A stretch of 64,000 nt of DNA from Sitta carolinensis (lineage: Eukaryota; Chordata; Aves; Passeriformes; Sittidae), in NCBI GenBank assembly GCA_032173965.1, contig CM063285.1, positions 23,409,660 to 23,473,659 on the forward strand, given 5' to 3'. Both the position numbers and the translations under genes were made by a program. Shown here in pieces: positions 61,915-64,000 of the stretch (the first letter of the stretch is position 1; the number at the start of each line of letters is the position of its first letter). The notes under the pieces were generated by a model. That model worked only from the letters and a program-made list of their open reading frames with translations, did not search any database and was not told the DNA's origin.

Positions 61915-63460
61915 GGAAAAATACTTCCAAAATCTTAACTTACAGCTTAACTGTAGCTCTGGCTGCATGAGATAAGGAATAGTTCCAAGACAATCTTGTT
62001 TCTTCCTTTCAACATACACATCTATACCTGTGAGCAAGGGCTTTGCCTGGCAAGATGAAACTTAATATATCTTGCTGACATTGCGTATTTCCTCAAACAT
62101 TTTGATGGAATTGGAAAGGAAGAAATGGACTTAAGGGCAGTATATAGATGTTTACTACTATATCCAGTATGGTCTGTGAAAAGACAAGTTGTCTAAAAGA
62201 AAACAAATTCCAGTGTTGAAAAAGGCGAGTAAAAATAATTTTTATGTAATTTTCTGTTAGTGTTTTGATGTCTGCATTCACTATACATATGGTTAATGAA
62301 ACTATTAACACCATTTTTTTCAAAGAGCATAATGGAAGTGGAACTTGCCATTTCAAAATCATGGAGGCAAACCTTTGACCACAAAATATTCAAATACTGG
62401 GAAATGGCAAGGGAAAATTCAACATCAGGGGACTTCTTTTCTGTTTTTCGTTCAAGAACTACTACTCTTGGATTCCATTTTCGCATTCTTGAGCTTTTTA
62501 GTGCCAAGTGTTTAGGACAGCCCAGGTGAGGCAGAGATGTGCTTCAGTCAGGCCTCTGGTGAACTAAATGTGTAATTCATACAGGTTTATTGTGTATGAA
62601 CATTGCTGTCATGAGTGAACGTCATACATCTAAGCAGCAGAGTGTTTCAGAACTGCCCCTACTTTAAAAGAAAGAGGGATTATTTGTTTTAGCAGTCTAG
62701 GTATATGTCAGGCTGCTTATATTCTCTAACATTCTCCTCACTCTTTTCATAGATGACAAGCAGGAAATCCTGTGGCCACCAGTTAGCACTGAAAGGGTTA
62801 AGGCAAAATATTTTTATCTATAGTCTGCATGAACCTTAACAGCATATATTCTTAGATGCTTTTATTTTGTTCAGCAACTGAAAGCATTTAAATGTAATGG
62901 AATTTACAGAATATAACAGCCTGTTTACATTTGCTGTGTCTGTAAGATGCAATGTGTATTCCTGACTAAGCTTTTGCCTTTCTTGCTTGTCCTATCCTAG
63001 AGTGTTTGTGTTTTCCATAAGTATTTAGAAGCTATATTTAATTATATGATTTTTTCAAATAAAGAATACTGAAATGTGACCAACACTCTTAGCTTCTAAG
63101 TCAGAATGTGACATGAGTGTTGATAGACACACTGTATAGAAGATTATATCTTGTGACTACAATATCCATAGTTTTGTTTTAAATGCACTCAACAAGTCTT
63201 ATGACTATACCTTGATAATAAGCTGCTAAGGAAATATTCATGAACTTTTTCTGAGAACAACTTCTCATTTGAGAGACCAGCTGGATGAAGTATGGATTAT
63301 ATTATTGGGATGTATATCTCACTGAGAAGGGCTGCCCAATTCAAATAAACCATTGACCATTGCTGCAGTGGTCTTATTAACAGGATAATAAACTGAGATG
63401 TCTATAAATCTAGAGCTGTGAGAATGACTTACCCATTGAGTACACTCCTTTATGCTATGG

Positions 63461-63477
63461 AAAAAAAAAAAAAAAAA
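63461..63477. repeat. Poly-A tract (17 bp)
   Basis: A simple A run with no retroposon body recognisable upstream. Confidence 0.9.
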
Positions 63478-64000
63478 CTGCTCCAAAGAGTCCTACTCAA
63501 ATGAATGAATTGTTTCTAGATTTCACTTACTCAGAAAATAGTTCTCTCTTAAGCCAACACCCTTCCCTGACAGTGATGGGGCTTCTAATTAGCATTTAAG
63601 GGAAAACATGTGATCTCAACTCCTGGTATAAAATTAGAGTGTGATGCTATATCATTATAGTAAAACTGAGTTGTGGATAGGTTGTGGATCTCTTGAAAAT
63701 GTGGTTAGAAATAAGAATGGATGAAAATTGTTTCTGCGTGTTGAGAAAACAAGCTGGGAGCTCTTGAAAATTGCATTTTCAGGTATAATATAGACTTAGT
63801 ATTTTAGTTTTATTATAAATGTTCAATGTTTCAACAATTTCTGTTTCTCAGGAATAGCATTCTAGTTGAAGATTGTTTATTGATTTACCTTAAAATGAAG
63901 GGAGACACGGGAGGAAATGGAAAATGAGTTAGCTGAGCTAGCAGATATTTGTAAAATTTCTTCTTGGAAACCTTTTAATGGCATATCCAAACCTTTACCC

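Larger units (their letters stand above)
61493..64000. other. Unique AT-rich DNA to the window end
   Basis: No gene recognised. It holds a T-rich tract at 61880-61914 and a 17-base A run at 63461-63477. A 94-codon frame at 61556-61840 begins with a hydrophobic stretch resembling a signal peptide. It ends in a lysine run over low-complexity DNA and has a competing frame on the other strand, so I do not call it. Confidence 0.5.

Overview
The window looks like a gene-poor stretch of an avian nuclear genome, either a gene desert or the inside of a very long intron. The signs are AT-rich sequence with low repeat density, several 3'-end fragments of CR1 LINEs (the dominant bird retroposon) in both orientations, and at least three degenerate copies of one avian retroviral LTR family. 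There are no Alu/B1/L1-type mammalian repeats. I found no bacterial-style gene density, operons, CRISPR array, rRNA or tRNA. No open reading frame exceeds 134 codons. None of them carries a protein domain I recognise, so I annotate no protein-coding gene. Species cannot be fixed from this sequence alone.

Layout. 1-9407: unique AT-rich DNA, with one possible old LTR-like patch (about 430-780) and an ancient sauropsid-type repeat (about 4100). 9408-13500: a retroelement cluster with two minus-strand CR1 tails (9408-9955, 11649-11817), a plus-strand solo LTR (12439-13003) and a possible LTR scrap (13462). 13500-30044: mostly unique DNA with one plus-strand CR1 tail (17333-17646), a striking 67-nt hairpin (18030-18096), a degenerate coding-like patch (19010-19400) and an unidentified GC-richer block (28300-29800). 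30045-43044: a short CR1 tail, then unique DNA with another coding-like patch (38958-39346). 43045-43445: a minus-strand LTR fragment of the same family as the one at 12439. 47021-64000: unique DNA, a third LTR copy (58516-59071, minus), an older CR1 tail (54075-54180), an internally deleted CR1 (61185-61492) and simple repeats.

The most interesting object is at 44361-47020, on the minus strand. It is a class I (gammaretrovirus-like) endogenous element with one clear LTR (U3 with inverted CCAAT boxes, TATAAAAA, AATAAA), a tRNA-Pro-type primer binding site and a splice donor. Behind these, where gag should be, is about 2 kb of leader made of three successive tandem-repeat fields: a GC-rich unit, a unit family alternating 43 and 51-54 bp, and an AT-rich unit. 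The last two fields carry repeated CCATNTT cores, which resemble YY1 sites, all in one orientation. No gag, pol or env reading frame is visible, so this looks like a non-autonomous or truncated LTR element, possibly able to drive a noncoding spliced transcript. I know of no described family with this leader structure, but I could not search.
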